A stretch of 33,675 bases of DNA from Bacillota bacterium (GTDB lineage: Bacteria; Bacillota; Clostridia; Acetivibrionales; DSM-1351). The notes beneath the pieces are model-generated. The model saw only the letters and a program-made list of their open reading frames with translations, searched no databases and was not told where the DNA came from. The stretch lies in NCBI GenBank assembly GCA_023441625.1, contig JAEZOA010000103.1, positions 1 to 33,675 on the forward strand, in the 5' to 3' direction. The translations under genes and the position numbers were made by a program. Below are positions 9,701 to 17,595 of the stretch, piece after piece; within the stretch, counting starts at the first letter, position 1, and each line of letters begins with the position of its first letter.

Positions 9701-12290
9701 CAAAAATAAACTGCACAAAATAGCTAAGCACTGGTGAGCACAAAGTAATTAAAATTAAAGCTATCCACCCAATACTTCTGTCCTTTAGCACTGATAAGCT
9801 TAGTATTAATATAATTGCAAGTACTGGATAGAGAAGGCTTCTTCTAAGATTATCTATAATTTTCCATTTGGACAATTTGGATATTGGACTCTTACCGAAT
9901 ATCCATTGTATTAGCTGCCAGTCCCCTCTTGTCCAGCGATGTGACCTCATCATAAAGGAATTATACTTTGCAGGGTACCCATCTATCAGTTCAATATCTG
10001 TAACTAAACCCGTTCTCAAATAGCTGCCCTCAAGCAGATCATGGCTCAGAACTGTATTCTCTGGAATAACATTGTCCAGTGCCTTTTGAAAAATGTCAAT
10101 GTCATATATTCCTTTACCAGTAAAAATACCCTCTCCAAAGGCATCTTGATACACATCTGAAACAGTGGTGGTATATGGATCTATTCCACCCTGTCCTGCA
10201 AATATTTTTGTAAATAATGACACACTTGCACTTTCTATATTTACATCAATTCTAGGCTGCAATAAGCCGTAGCCCTCTGTAACAACACCTTTTTCATCAT
10301 CAAAAACTGCCTTGTTCAGGGGATGGGAAATTGTCCCAACCAGTTGCTTCGCTGTTTCTAGCGGTAGCTGAGTATCGGCATCTAAGGTAATTATATATTT
10401 TATATAGGGTAAAGCACTAAAATCTGTGCTATGGTATATGAAACTAGTATTACTGTTTCCACGGAGCATTCTATTGAATTCTATAATTGCTCCCCTTTTT
10501 CTCTCCCAGCCCATCCATTTACCTTGTTTTGAATTAAATTGTCTTCCACGGCAGAAGAAATAAAATATTGGAGAATCCTTCGAAGCATATTTATTATTTA
10601 ACTCTTCAATCCTTTTTAAAGCTGCTCCCACAATCTCTTCATCCTCAGAAGATATTTCCTCATTCCCGTCTTTAAAATCGCCAACCAAAGAGAAGTATAT
10701 ATTCTGGCATCTATTTGCCAGATAGAAAACCTCTAGATTATCTATTAAGGATAGTGTTCTTTTAACATTTGGAACTAGTGTCGGTACAATTACCATAGTT
10801 GAATAGTCCTGTGGTATTCCCCCCTTGAACTCAAGCTTAGGAAATCTAGTGGGTGGTACAAAACAACTTATACAGCTATTAATAATTGTGATAACTATTT
10901 CGCTAGCAGGAATTATACTTAATATTACTAATAATATTAAAAGTAATTTTGATGCATTTGGTGCTTTTACTAAGCTATATACAAATGGAAGCGCTGCAAT
11001 AACTATAGAAAGTATACTAATTGATAAAATATAAGCATCAACAGAGTTTTTCCGTATAGATGCAGTGTTTTGAGTGGAAGTCTTTGATTTGGGCTCCAAC
11101 CTTTCTAATAGCTCTTTTTGTCCTTTTCCAATAAGATAATAACCAACATGATTATGAGGAGATAATTCATTATCACTATCATAAGCCTTTTTTGCAAGTT
11201 TATAGCTAAGCAGTGCAATATTAATTTCTGTTGTTTTACGTTTACTTGCTAACTTTACTATAGTATTCCTGTATTGGTTTCTTGAATTAAAATCCATTTT
11301 GGAATATACACCACTAGGGTCTTGTTTTAGTATTCTCTCAACCTCGCTTAACTCTTCAAACAACACTGTACTATCAAAGCCGGAAAGTATACGGAAACTA
11401 TTTATTACATTTCCTATAGATACCTGAGTAACTGCCTGGTTGTAATGATCTATTGATATGAAGTTATCAGTAGTAGTGCTTTTTTGAGTAAGAATGCTAT
11501 CAAGGCAATCTATCATCCAGAGTGTTTTTGTTCCTTTTTTTCTAAGTTTCTTGATTAGGAATTCTACAAATGCTGGAGTCAACTCATCTAGCTCATTAAT
11601 ATGTTCTCTGAAAGCATCACAGTCCTCGCTGTTTTTTTTAACAATATCAACCATTTGCTCTGCTTTGTACCAGTCTTGACGAATTACCTTCATCTTCTCA
11701 CAAACTACCCAAAGCTTTTCCATCAGAGCAGCTTTGACCATCAATGTAAGCATCCATAGCTCCTCAATAGATAAAAAAGCATATCTCTGGTATGCGGTAA
11801 TAAAATCCTTTATTAGCTTTTCATTTACATTTCCATCAATATGAGAAACAATTTCAATAGCTAGAGCATATATTCTAGGAAAACCAGCATACGCCCCATC
11901 AGCTATTACTGGTAATGCTTGTCTTACCTCCCCTAATTCCTTTATTATTATATTTTTTTGTTCCTCAATAATATAGAAATTATCAAGCAACCACTCTGCT
12001 GCTGGAGGGATTGGAAAAGAAGCTGAAACATCAGTATTAAATTTTTCATAAGTTAAAAGTATATCCTTAAACTTTATATCAAGTCTTTGGGTTATTCTTT
12101 TTACAGCATTTTTTTGTTTGACTGTTTCCTGTGATTTTGCCAGGTTCCCAGCATGCCTTACCAGATCATCCAAACATAAGACAACATCCTCTATTTGAAA
12201 CTCAAAGGTATGTCGCGTTTTGATTTTTATCAGAGTCACAGTAATTAAGATTAATATCAAGATTACTATAATAACAAAATATACATTCAT
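3735..12290 (-). CDS. Cyclic beta-1,2-glucan synthase (NdvB/Cgs family)
   Basis: 2851 residues, the usual length of the family (Brucella Cgs is about 2830). In order: an N-terminal membrane helix (about 3-23); two helices (about 420-470); a GT84 glycosyltransferase domain with the DxD motif LDADTQLP near 636 and RSHRWTRGDWQ near 783; further helices (about 815-990); a middle region (about 1000-1560) matching the cyclising part, called GH189 from work on the Thermoanaerobacter italicus enzyme; and a C-terminal GH94 phosphorylase-like region with GGGDWNDGMNLIG near 2530-2542, which holds the catalytic Asp. The family polymerises glucose from UDP-glucose into beta-1,2 chains, trims their length and closes the ring. 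An acidic linker near 2010-2030 is low-complexity. GGTGG precedes ATG AAT. The frame is unbroken over 8.5 kb. No glucan exporter (NdvA/Cgt) is seen nearby, so the product's destination is open. Confidence 0.93.
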   Translation of the reverse strand: MNVYFVIIVILILILITVTLIKIKTRHTFEFQIEDVVLCLDDLVRHAGNLAKSQETVKQKNAVKRITQRLDIKFKDILLTYEKFNTDVSASFPIPPAAEWLLDNFYIIEEQKNIIIKELGEVRQALPVIADGAYAGFPRIYALAIEIVSHIDGNVNEKLIKDFITAYQRYAFLSIEELWMLTLMVKAALMEKLWVVCEKMKVIRQDWYKAEQMVDIVKKNSEDCDAFREHINELDELTPAFVEFLIKKLRKKGTKTLWMIDCLDSILTQKSTTTDNFISIDHYNQAVTQVSIGNVINSFRILSGFDSTVLFEELSEVERILKQDPSGVYSKMDFNSRNQYRNTIVKLASKRKTTEINIALLSYKLAKKAYDSDNELSPHNHVGYYLIGKGQKELLERLEPKSKTSTQNTASIRKNSVDAYILSISILSIVIAALPFVYSLVKAPNASKLLLILLVILSIIPASEIVITIINSCISCFVPPTRFPKLEFKGGIPQDYSTMVIVPTLVPNVKRTLSLIDNLEVFYLANRCQNIYFSLVGDFKDGNEEISSEDEEIVGAALKRIEELNNKYASKDSPIFYFFCRGRQFNSKQGKWMGWERKRGAIIEFNRMLRGNSNTSFIYHSTDFSALPYIKYIITLDADTQLPLETAKQLVGTISHPLNKAVFDDEKGVVTEGYGLLQPRIDVNIESASVSLFTKIFAGQGGIDPYTTTVSDVYQDAFGEGIFTGKGIYDIDIFQKALDNVIPENTVLSHDLLEGSYLRTGLVTDIELIDGYPAKYNSFMMRSHRWTRGDWQLIQWIFGKSPISKLSKWKIIDNLRRSLLYPVLAIILILSLSVLKDRSIGWIALILITLCSPVLSYFVQFIFVGSYRIYIAKRSTTIITGIKAMLIQLGLILAFAPYQAFLMANAITKTLMRVFVTKKNLLEWVTAADMELALKNDLLSYYRRMWFSPVYGAVILLLCVSFRTVYIWFGGIAFILWALAPWLAYYISKPVSSPKGVLSSEALNELRLLARKTYCYFDEFAGSEENYLPSDNYQVEPYKGAAHRTSPTNIGLLLVSNLAARDMGYINTLEMLKRIENTINTIEKMEKWNGHLFNWYNTTTLKVLSPRFISTVDSGNFAGYLMLLIEGLQQYEQRPIYDEAAIDGFFDLLELCNIEINKEKPYFDIERLKGLVQESNNIANDNEKEKIAKTKFAQISLNVLAEAISKSLNEFINRNKMGYWTQKLATQINAYHTELEKYGEGLFFGLKEIQEVSVWAQKLRNRIQGLVDNMHFKSLFDESRNLFTIGFNVDEGHASKSYYDLFASEARQTSLLAIAKGEVGKQHWFKLGRKLIRVNGNKGLVSWTGTMFEYLMPRLLVKSYPNTLIEKTYEFVVKTQINYGLSRNIPWGISESCYHAFDISLNYQYRAFGVPQLGLKRGLVNDLVIAPYATVMAIDIAPNECFDNIKRLKQLGAEGSYGLYEAVDFTSSRLNEGQKCLLVKSYMVHHQGMSMLAFVNFFKENIMQTRFHENPQIKAIDSLLQEKFPEEVSISKGYSEQPSFEIRKQANNEETVIRKYSEVTPIPNIHILTNGNYNLALTEKGSGYGRCNGVAVYRWINDYMQSSGAFIFLKNVNSNDYWSTTYNPTNTEPEFYKVIYSPHKAEYIRREGNIETNMEVIISTEDNTEIRRVSIYNHSNSKRVIELTSYMEVVLAQPEADLAHPAFSKLFVRTEYINEYNGLLAMRRKRDDVKQTTWGYHSVSTNGDVQGRIEYETDRSEFIGRKRSLASPKAMEPDQPLSNSVGSVLDPIFSLRIRVSIDAGDSAVVNFCIGSCDTREIAISTLEKYSDATAAERVIEMAWTRSIVEAGFINISASDERAYLRLLPKLLYGIDRREQSEYLLKNTLSQADLWPFGISGDLPIVLFTIQSRDSFEELQWVLKLHDYYRFKGVTFDLVLLITQEESYNQPIFEMLRDMTVSGRSCEYLDRRGGIYIRKAQQMNLEQKNLLYACAKVIIDADGGIADLLEEENNFEEKQTTNEFEQGNDKIAANEEYHQKYQHWDSNKPIGDENISNIADNLQFFNGIGGFSKDGNEYVICLKEGMNTPAPWANVISNDKFGFLCTESGGGYTWHQNSNQNKLTSWINDPVLDIPSEIIYLHDAESDNTWTCTPSPVREPEPYIIRHGFGYTSFLHKSHGLEQELVQFVAVNSNVKISVVKLKNTTEKEVSLDIAYYMRPVLGIEASQTSPYIVTSFDADFNALFIENIYSSDFRGLLAFLSCSEENISYTGQRLEFIGEKFNFSQPQGMKKDLNGTVGAGLDPCAVIKTHVNILPEATKQIVFLFGQDSNESSKVQISKFRDINYVQGELKRVKESWHKKLKQIQVNTPDSSMNILLNGWLQYQVLSCRIWARTGFYQAGGAFGFRDQLQDVMSMVYTLPEITKNQIFLHCRHQFIEGDVQHWWHNQKNNGIRTRYSDDLLWLPYVTCDYINATGDYEILNINESYLKSDLLTDNEHERYEIPQVADVEGSVYEHCIKAIDKGLKFGVHGIPLMGGGDWNDGMNLIGAQGKGESVWLGWFLYCVLQKMIPICIHMGDNERADSYKAHATRIIDAIEKEAWDGSWYRRAYFDNGTPLGSIKNEEGKIDSLSQSWAAISKAAKSSRVEEAMSALEKYLIDRKNGLIKLLTPPFYDSELNPGYIKGYLPGVRENGGQYTHAATWVIYAFSQLGNGERAWELFNMINPINHARTDMECITYKVEPYVMAADVYAVYPNEGRGGWTWYTGAAGWMYRVGIEQLLGIKKRGNSLIIDPCIPKKLSEYSVRYLYGDSVYILQIKNQGSGNTVKQIKVDDKTYETNKIELIDDGRTHRVEVYM

Positions 12291-12560
12291 ATGTATACCA
12301 CCATATTTTCTGAATTTTTTAAAATAAAAAAAGCACTAAATCTTCAATAGTTATCTTGTCCAAATTATTGAAAATTTAATACTTTTAATTTAATTATTTA
12401 TTAAATGGTATATAAACAAAATATGATGTTGCAACAGCACCTTGCTAAATGCTGTTTCAAACTATTAATATACTTTTTTAGATAAAAATGGTTTATAGTA
12501 ATTGTATATTTTTTATATAATGGTAATATATTGTTATACTTTATTTCAGAGGAGAAAAAA

Positions 12561-14036
12561 ATGATAGGAATCGATAATGAGCATTTGACTAACAAGGTAG
12601 TATTAATAATAAATACTATTCTTAGTATGTTTTTAGTATTTGGTTATATAGCTGAGTATTTTAAGGGAAATAGAAGTTTGCAGTATATAATTATATTTTC
12701 TGCTTCGGTAATTATTCCGTTATCCATTGCACTTTTTATGTACATTAAAAATTCAGCAAACAAAAAAATTAAATACGTGACAATGGTAGGATATTTAATT
12801 GTATACTCAATTGCACTTACTACAGCTAGTACAAGGCTTGCATTTGTATATATATTTCCTATTATAGTAATGTATCTGCTTTATTTCGACTTAAAGTTAA
12901 CAGTATTTAGCTACTCATTTGTTTTTGTTCTTAATATGGCAGTAATAATACAAAGTTTATTTTGGGAAAATGTAGATTCTAAAGCAACTACAGAATTAAC
13001 TATTCAGTTTGCAGCAATTTTATTATTTGGTATAGCTATAATACTTTCTACTAAGCTATCTAACAAACTATGCTTTGATAAAATTGATAGTATAAAGATA
13101 CAGCAGCAAAAACAAGAGGAAATTCTATCAAAAACATTAGAGGCTGCCAATCTTTTGGATTCAAATGCAAGAGAAGTAAAAAACTTTATGGCTAAATTTA
13201 GTATTTCAATAGGTCAGGTCAGCAGTGCAATTGAAGAAATTTCTAAAGGTGCTCAAAGCACTTCTGAAAATATGACGCAACAGTCAGACTCGACCGAAAA
13301 AATAAGAGAATTAATTCATATTACTTCGGAGCTATCAAAACAAATGGGAGAATTATCTAACTACTCTACAAATGATGTAAATGAGGGCTTAAGAGCTATA
13401 AACCTGCTTAATGATAAGGCTGAAATTGTAAATGAAAGAAGCCTCAAGGTGGAAGAACAAATGGCAGAGCTGGAGAGTAAAACATCTGAAATATTAGGGA
13501 TAACAACAATTATTTCGGATATAAGTGCACAAACCAATCTACTTTCACTAAATGCATCTATTGAAGCGGCAAGAGCAGGGGAAGCTGGAAAAGGATTTGC
13601 AGTTGTTGCAGATGAGATTCGACAGCTTGCTGACCAGAGCAAACATTCTTCAACTAAGATTTATACAATTATTAATGAACTAAATGATACCGTAAAAAAC
13701 TGTGTAGAACAAATACATAGCATGAAAAATGCAAATCAAGAGCAAAATGAATTAATTGTTAGTTCAAAAAATATCTATAATAACATAAGTGATAATACAA
13801 GTAAATTATCAGGTAATGTTAAAGAAGTTAATTGCCAAATAGAAACTATCGTAAAATCTAATGAGTCAATTATTGATAGTACTAATAAGATTGCTGCAGT
13901 GAGTGAGGAGACTGCTGCAAGCTCTGAGGAGGCAAATGCTATGGCAAATGCAAACTTACAAAATGTTGAGGAATTAATGATAAAAATAAATGAAATAATT
14001 AGTACAGCAGCTGCAATGAAGGGATACGTTAAATAA
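12561..14036 (+). CDS. Membrane methyl-accepting chemotaxis protein
   Basis: 491 residues from the ATG at 12561, preceded by AGAGGAG; the earlier in-frame start at 12531 lies before this site. The first ~170 residues hold five or six hydrophobic helices with only short loops, so there is no large extracellular sensor. The ligand or state sensed is probably within or near the membrane. I see no clear HAMP domain. The rest is a coiled-coil MCP signalling domain with the tip ISAQTNLLSLNASIEAARAG near residue 320 followed by EIRQLADQS. It diverges from the glucan synthase gene across a 270-bp gap. Possible -35/-10 pairs lie at 12492-12529 (for example TTGTAT-N16-TAATAT), none strong. Family sure, stimulus unknown. 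Confidence 0.9.
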   Translation: MIGIDNEHLTNKVVLIINTILSMFLVFGYIAEYFKGNRSLQYIIIFSASVIIPLSIALFMYIKNSANKKIKYVTMVGYLIVYSIALTTASTRLAFVYIFPIIVMYLLYFDLKLTVFSYSFVFVLNMAVIIQSLFWENVDSKATTELTIQFAAILLFGIAIILSTKLSNKLCFDKIDSIKIQQQKQEEILSKTLEAANLLDSNAREVKNFMAKFSISIGQVSSAIEEISKGAQSTSENMTQQSDSTEKIRELIHITSELSKQMGELSNYSTNDVNEGLRAINLLNDKAEIVNERSLKVEEQMAELESKTSEILGITTIISDISAQTNLLSLNASIEAARAGEAGKGFAVVADEIRQLADQSKHSSTKIYTIINELNDTVKNCVEQIHSMKNANQEQNELIVSSKNIYNNISDNTSKLSGNVKEVNCQIETIVKSNESIIDSTNKIAAVSEETAASSEEANAMANANLQNVEELMIKINEIISTAAAMKGYVK

Positions 14037-14048
14037 TTTGGTGTTAGT

Positions 14049-14105
14049 AAGCGCCCATGCTGGGCGCACAAGAAAAGGGTATCAACCAATGAAAGTTGAT
14101 GCCCT
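14049..14105. other. Two adjacent stem-loops after the chemoreceptor gene
   Basis: First stem: GCGCCC-ATGCT-GGGCGC near 14051-14067. Second: GGGTATCAAC and GTTGATGCCC around 14077-14104, with an 8-nt loop and one G-T pair. Both are much richer in GC than the surroundings. No T-run follows directly, so they are not a standard terminator. Read on the minus strand the first resembles the 5' end of some group II introns (GTGCGCCC), but no intron follows. The rest of the gap to 14252 holds nothing I recognise except a weak GAGC/GCTC hairpin near 14209-14225. Confidence 0.4.
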
Positions 14106-14251
14106 CGGAACTAAAGACCTGAGATTTATATATTTTTCATAATAACATTCTCAAAGAAACAGAACTAAACACTTGTACTTAACCTAATACTTCAGCATAT
14201 TACTAATCGAGCTTTTCGTTGCTCTTTTAACCTTTTTGAGTCATATTTATT

Positions 14252-16792
14252 CTACTCCACCTCTCTGAGTCTTTCCACAATGCTTTGCTTGTCAGTCATC
14301 ATATGTGATACCAATGGAATAACCACTCCAAGTACAAATATTAATGGTAGTACAACCAAAAGTGGCCACAGGATAAAATTATAGCTGAAGAACCATAGTA
14401 AGTCACATAAGGATTTAACAATCATCAGCGAAAATACCACTCCAAAAACAAGTGAGAACACACCTGTTCCAATAGCATAATAAGTGCCTTCAAATATAAG
14501 CATTCTCCGTAGCTGTTTCTTTGTCATACCTATGCTTTGAAGCATAGCAAATTCCTTGCGGCGAGTTAAAATGCTAGTGAGAATACTATTAATAAAGTTT
14601 AGTATGCCAATCAAGCCAATTATTAAGCTAAGTGTGCCACCAATCGTGATAAACATAGTACGCATGCCAGAAAACTCGTTGAGTGATGTAAACTTTGAGG
14701 TGTAATTCATGAGAGGCTCTACCTTGTCAGTGTAGCTTTGTAAAAAGCTCTCCATCTCTGCTTCCTTATCCTCTGAAATATTAAAAGCATAGCTCATTAC
14801 GACAGGCTGAACCACCAAGGTTTTGTAGATATCCGCCGGAAGGTAAAAGCTGTAGAAACTTTTATGGCGATCAGAATTGGTATATGTTTTGATAGCAATA
14901 TGACCAAGCACAGTAAACTCCTGAGTGGTATACTCTCTGCCATCATATCTCTCTGACGTCCCTTTATAGTTATGGAGTATGATCTTATCTCCAACCTCAA
15001 AATGCTTACCCGCAATCTCAGGTACATTATTATCGTCTAAGTGAATTCCCTCTAAAATATACTTACCGCTAGCCAGCTTTTCATCATCAAGCTCACCGTC
15101 TATCAGTTCTAATCTATTAAATGGTAAAGTCTCAAGACCATATACAGACGCGATAAAATTACCCTTTTCATCAATGTTATAAACCTGTGTTGTATTCTTT
15201 TTATCCTCTACAGTGAACATTTCCCATTGTCCGCCGTATAGGCGTCCACCCTCCTCAAAGCCGGGCTGATCCTTCACCGACTCAATAAAGCTCTCAGTAG
15301 TTTGATTTTCTAGGCCATAGAAATCATTTCTAAAGTAATCTGCATGAGCAATCAGAAAATCAGTATCAACAAATTTGGATAGATATTTATCCATATCAAT
15401 GCTTCGAGACAGCGTAAATGCTGTGTTTAGTAGCACAAGGCTTAGAGACAAGCTGAGGATTACGATAACTGTACGCTTTTTGTTCCGTCCTAAATTGGAT
15501 AGTGCCATACGAGGCATTTTTGCTCCATTTGTAGACTTCTTTAGTTTACTGCTATTCTTTGTAGTTCCGTCAGAATATCTCACTGCTTCCACAGGTGATA
15601 CTGAACACGCTATTCTGGCTGGTTTGAAGGTACTTATAAGCACTGTGACAAAGGCAAATAGTGCAGCACCAATAAATATGGTAGGACTCGGCGATATCTC
15701 CACAGTTATTCCCGCAAATTCTGAAGCATTTAATATAAGTGGCACAAGGGATTTTCCTGAGAAAAAGCCCCCAATTAATCCTATTGGTATTCCTATGGCA
15801 GAAAGCAGCAATGCCTGTCTGCGTATTATTCTTCGTAGCTGTCTCTTGGTTGTGCCAATAGTTTTTAGCAGACCATAAAATCTGATATCTCGAAGGATGG
15901 AAATTTGAAAAATATTAAATATAATGAGATAGCCTGTAAATGTGATAAGCATTAAGCCAGAAATCAGTGCAATCAGCGTACCTGGGTCCATACCGAAATT
16001 GGTGGAAATATAAGCCCAGCTTACATTGCTGTCCATAAAGTTTACATCATTTTCATTCAGGGAATATCCGCTATCTACAATAACAGTATCAAGCTTTCCC
16101 CTTAAATCAAGGCTGTTTTTAAACATTATATAGGCATCAATAATACCCGTGATAGAGGAATCCTGATTATATGTATTTTTCAATTCATCTATATGGGCAT
16201 CCACATAGGCACGGGAGGTAAATATCAATCCTACCATAAATGCTGGGTCACTTTCCCACCATCCAGCTAGAATAAAATGGCGTTCAACTATCTTTCCTCT
16301 AATGTTAAGCTTTAATGTAATCGGAGCTCCTACCTCTAAAGGAATATCCATCAGCTGTAAGGTCTTGGTGTCTGCTATGATTTCGTTTTGCGCCACAGGC
16401 TTATGTCCGCTTGTAGGTTCACAAAATCGAAGCTTAAGACCCACATCATCACTATGCCACAGCTCAGCCTTACGCTTCAAAAACTCTTCGTTTTCCAAAT
16501 CATCGCAAAGCATACGATTATAAGCAATTTCTTTTATGAGCTTATGGTCTTTTACTCTGCTGAATTCCTCATCAGTAATGTGTTTAAGCATACCGTGACC
16601 GTCTCCGCCAGCCTGACGCATAGTTGCCTTTTGCATGCTCTCAACAGTGCCAATCCCTAGTGTGAAAAGTGTTGTAAAAAGTACAGCTGTAAGTGCAATT
16701 GCTATAATCCCAATCAGATTGCGAGTTTTATTTGCCCTAAAGCTTTTGTCAGCAAGGTTTCGAATTGCTTTTCCATTTTGCACTTTTATCAT
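14252..16792 (-). CDS. ABC transporter permease, two FtsX domains
   Basis: 846 residues from the ATG at 16792, whose ATGA overlaps the TGA of the ATPase gene, implying coupled translation. The protein is a tandem of MacB/FtsX-like halves. A membrane helix near 28-48 leads into an extracellular domain and then three helices (about 275-400). The second half repeats this with a helix near 440-460, a second extracellular domain to about 700, and three helices near 715-835. Conserved FtsX stretches include YGLLKTIGTTKRQLRRIIRRQALLL in pieces and FAMLQSIGMTKKQLRRML. Such transporters work mechanically on substrates outside the membrane, such as antimicrobial peptides, lipids or lipoproteins, rather than as importers. 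The adjacent two-component system points to a Bce/Van-like resistance or envelope-stress role; the substrate cannot be read from sequence. Confidence 0.88.
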   Translation of the reverse strand: MIKVQNGKAIRNLADKSFRANKTRNLIGIIAIALTAVLFTTLFTLGIGTVESMQKATMRQAGGDGHGMLKHITDEEFSRVKDHKLIKEIAYNRMLCDDLENEEFLKRKAELWHSDDVGLKLRFCEPTSGHKPVAQNEIIADTKTLQLMDIPLEVGAPITLKLNIRGKIVERHFILAGWWESDPAFMVGLIFTSRAYVDAHIDELKNTYNQDSSITGIIDAYIMFKNSLDLRGKLDTVIVDSGYSLNENDVNFMDSNVSWAYISTNFGMDPGTLIALISGLMLITFTGYLIIFNIFQISILRDIRFYGLLKTIGTTKRQLRRIIRRQALLLSAIGIPIGLIGGFFSGKSLVPLILNASEFAGITVEISPSPTIFIGAALFAFVTVLISTFKPARIACSVSPVEAVRYSDGTTKNSSKLKKSTNGAKMPRMALSNLGRNKKRTVIVILSLSLSLVLLNTAFTLSRSIDMDKYLSKFVDTDFLIAHADYFRNDFYGLENQTTESFIESVKDQPGFEEGGRLYGGQWEMFTVEDKKNTTQVYNIDEKGNFIASVYGLETLPFNRLELIDGELDDEKLASGKYILEGIHLDDNNVPEIAGKHFEVGDKIILHNYKGTSERYDGREYTTQEFTVLGHIAIKTYTNSDRHKSFYSFYLPADIYKTLVVQPVVMSYAFNISEDKEAEMESFLQSYTDKVEPLMNYTSKFTSLNEFSGMRTMFITIGGTLSLIIGLIGILNFINSILTSILTRRKEFAMLQSIGMTKKQLRRMLIFEGTYYAIGTGVFSLVFGVVFSLMIVKSLCDLLWFFSYNFILWPLLVVLPLIFVLGVVIPLVSHMMTDKQSIVERLREVE

Positions 16793-17466
16793 TTGCACTC
16801 ACCACCTACAATTATTCCGTCCTCAATGCGGATAACGCGATCTGCCAACTGAGCAATTTCCACATTGTGAGTAATCATAACAATAGTCTGACTAAATTTT
16901 TCGCTAGTGACCTTGAGCAGTCCCAGTACATCCTGACTGGTTTTACTGTCAAGATTTCCAGTAGGCTCATCAGCAAGAATGATGGCAGGCTTTGATGCAA
17001 GTGCACGGGCTATAGCCACACGTTGCTGCTGTCCGCCCGAAAGATTGTTTGGCAAGTTATTAAGCTTGCTTTCCAAACCAAGTGTTTTGATAATTTGGTC
17101 AACATATTTAGTATCAGGTCTGTTTCCGTCTAATTGTATGGGAAGAACAATGTTTTCATAAACATTCAGAACAGGTACCAAATTATAATTTTGAAACACA
17201 AATCCAATTTTTCGTCTACGGAAGATAGTAAGTTCCTCATCTTTAAGAGAAAAAATCTCCTTACCATCCACAGTTACAGTACCGCTTGTTGGACGGTCAA
17301 GCCCACCTAGCATATGTAAAAGAGTTGATTTTCCGCTGCCTGAGGTCCCTACTATTGCAACAAATTCTCCGTTTTCCACGGCGAGGTCAACACCATCTAG
17401 CGCATGAACAGCAGTGTCACCACTACCATAATATTTTTTTAGTTCCTTTGTTTTAAGTATTGTCAT
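16789..17466 (-). CDS. ABC transporter ATP-binding protein, MacB/LolD/BceA type
   Basis: 225 residues from the ATG at 17466, with TTTTTGGAGGAAAC just upstream. The longer frame to 17541 would run through the inverted repeat before the gene and lacks a site. Walker A is GTSGSGKST (40-48), the Q-loop FQNYN, the signature LSGGQQQR, Walker B IILADEPTGNLDS, and the H-loop ITHN. ADEPTGNLDS is typical of the MacB/LolD/FtsE branch that pairs with FtsX-type permeases. It powers the permease encoded immediately downstream. Confidence 0.93.
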   Translation of the reverse strand: MTILKTKELKKYYGSGDTAVHALDGVDLAVENGEFVAIVGTSGSGKSTLLHMLGGLDRPTSGTVTVDGKEIFSLKDEELTIFRRRKIGFVFQNYNLVPVLNVYENIVLPIQLDGNRPDTKYVDQIIKTLGLESKLNNLPNNLSGGQQQRVAIARALASKPAIILADEPTGNLDSKTSQDVLGLLKVTSEKFSQTIVMITHNVEIAQLADRVIRIEDGIIVGGECK

Positions 17467-17488
17467 AAAAGTTTCCTCCAAAAAGTAA

Positions 17489-17523
17489 AGTCTGTATCGC
17501 AATTGCCTACAATACAGACTATA
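17489..17523 (-). promoter_or_regulatory. Extended -10 with overlapping operator-like inverted repeat
   Basis: AGTCTGTAT (17489-17497) and ATACAGACT (17512-17520) form a perfect 9-bp inverted repeat with a 14-bp spacer. On the minus strand its upstream arm overlaps TGGTATAGT, an extended -10 (TATAGT at 17523-17518). A regulator bound here, plausibly the neighbouring response regulator, could control the transporter genes separately from the regulatory pair. As RNA the repeat could also form a hairpin followed by a T-rich stretch, so attenuation is an alternative. Confidence 0.5.
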
Positions 17524-17565
17524 CCATAACAATCTTTCCACAATATTTCTAAAATCTAACAGTTC

Positions 17566-17595
17566 TGAAAGATTTCAATTTGAAAGATTTCAATT
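17566..17595. repeat. 15-bp tandem duplication over the kinase stop codon
   Basis: TGAAAGATTTCAATT occurs twice back to back. The second copy contains the stop codon of the histidine kinase (17592-17590). The unit includes the palindrome GAAAGATTTC on one strand and GAAATCTTTC on the other, so it could also be a protein-binding half-site. Confidence 0.8.

Noticed and set aside
12401..12595. Minus-strand frame of 64 codons between the glucan synthase and chemoreceptor genes
   Set aside because: AT-rich spacer composition, no ribosome site, and overlap with the promoter and start of the chemoreceptor gene.
13361..13642. Antisense frame over the chemoreceptor signalling domain (similar ones at 2117-2497 and 15375-15878)
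   Set aside because: Open frames opposite conserved coding sequence with alanine/serine-rich shadow composition and no start signals.
14049..14069. Intact group II intron starting on the minus strand
   Set aside because: Only a GTGCGCCC hairpin resembles an intron start. The sequence runs straight into the intact chemoreceptor gene, with no intron domains or reverse transcriptase.
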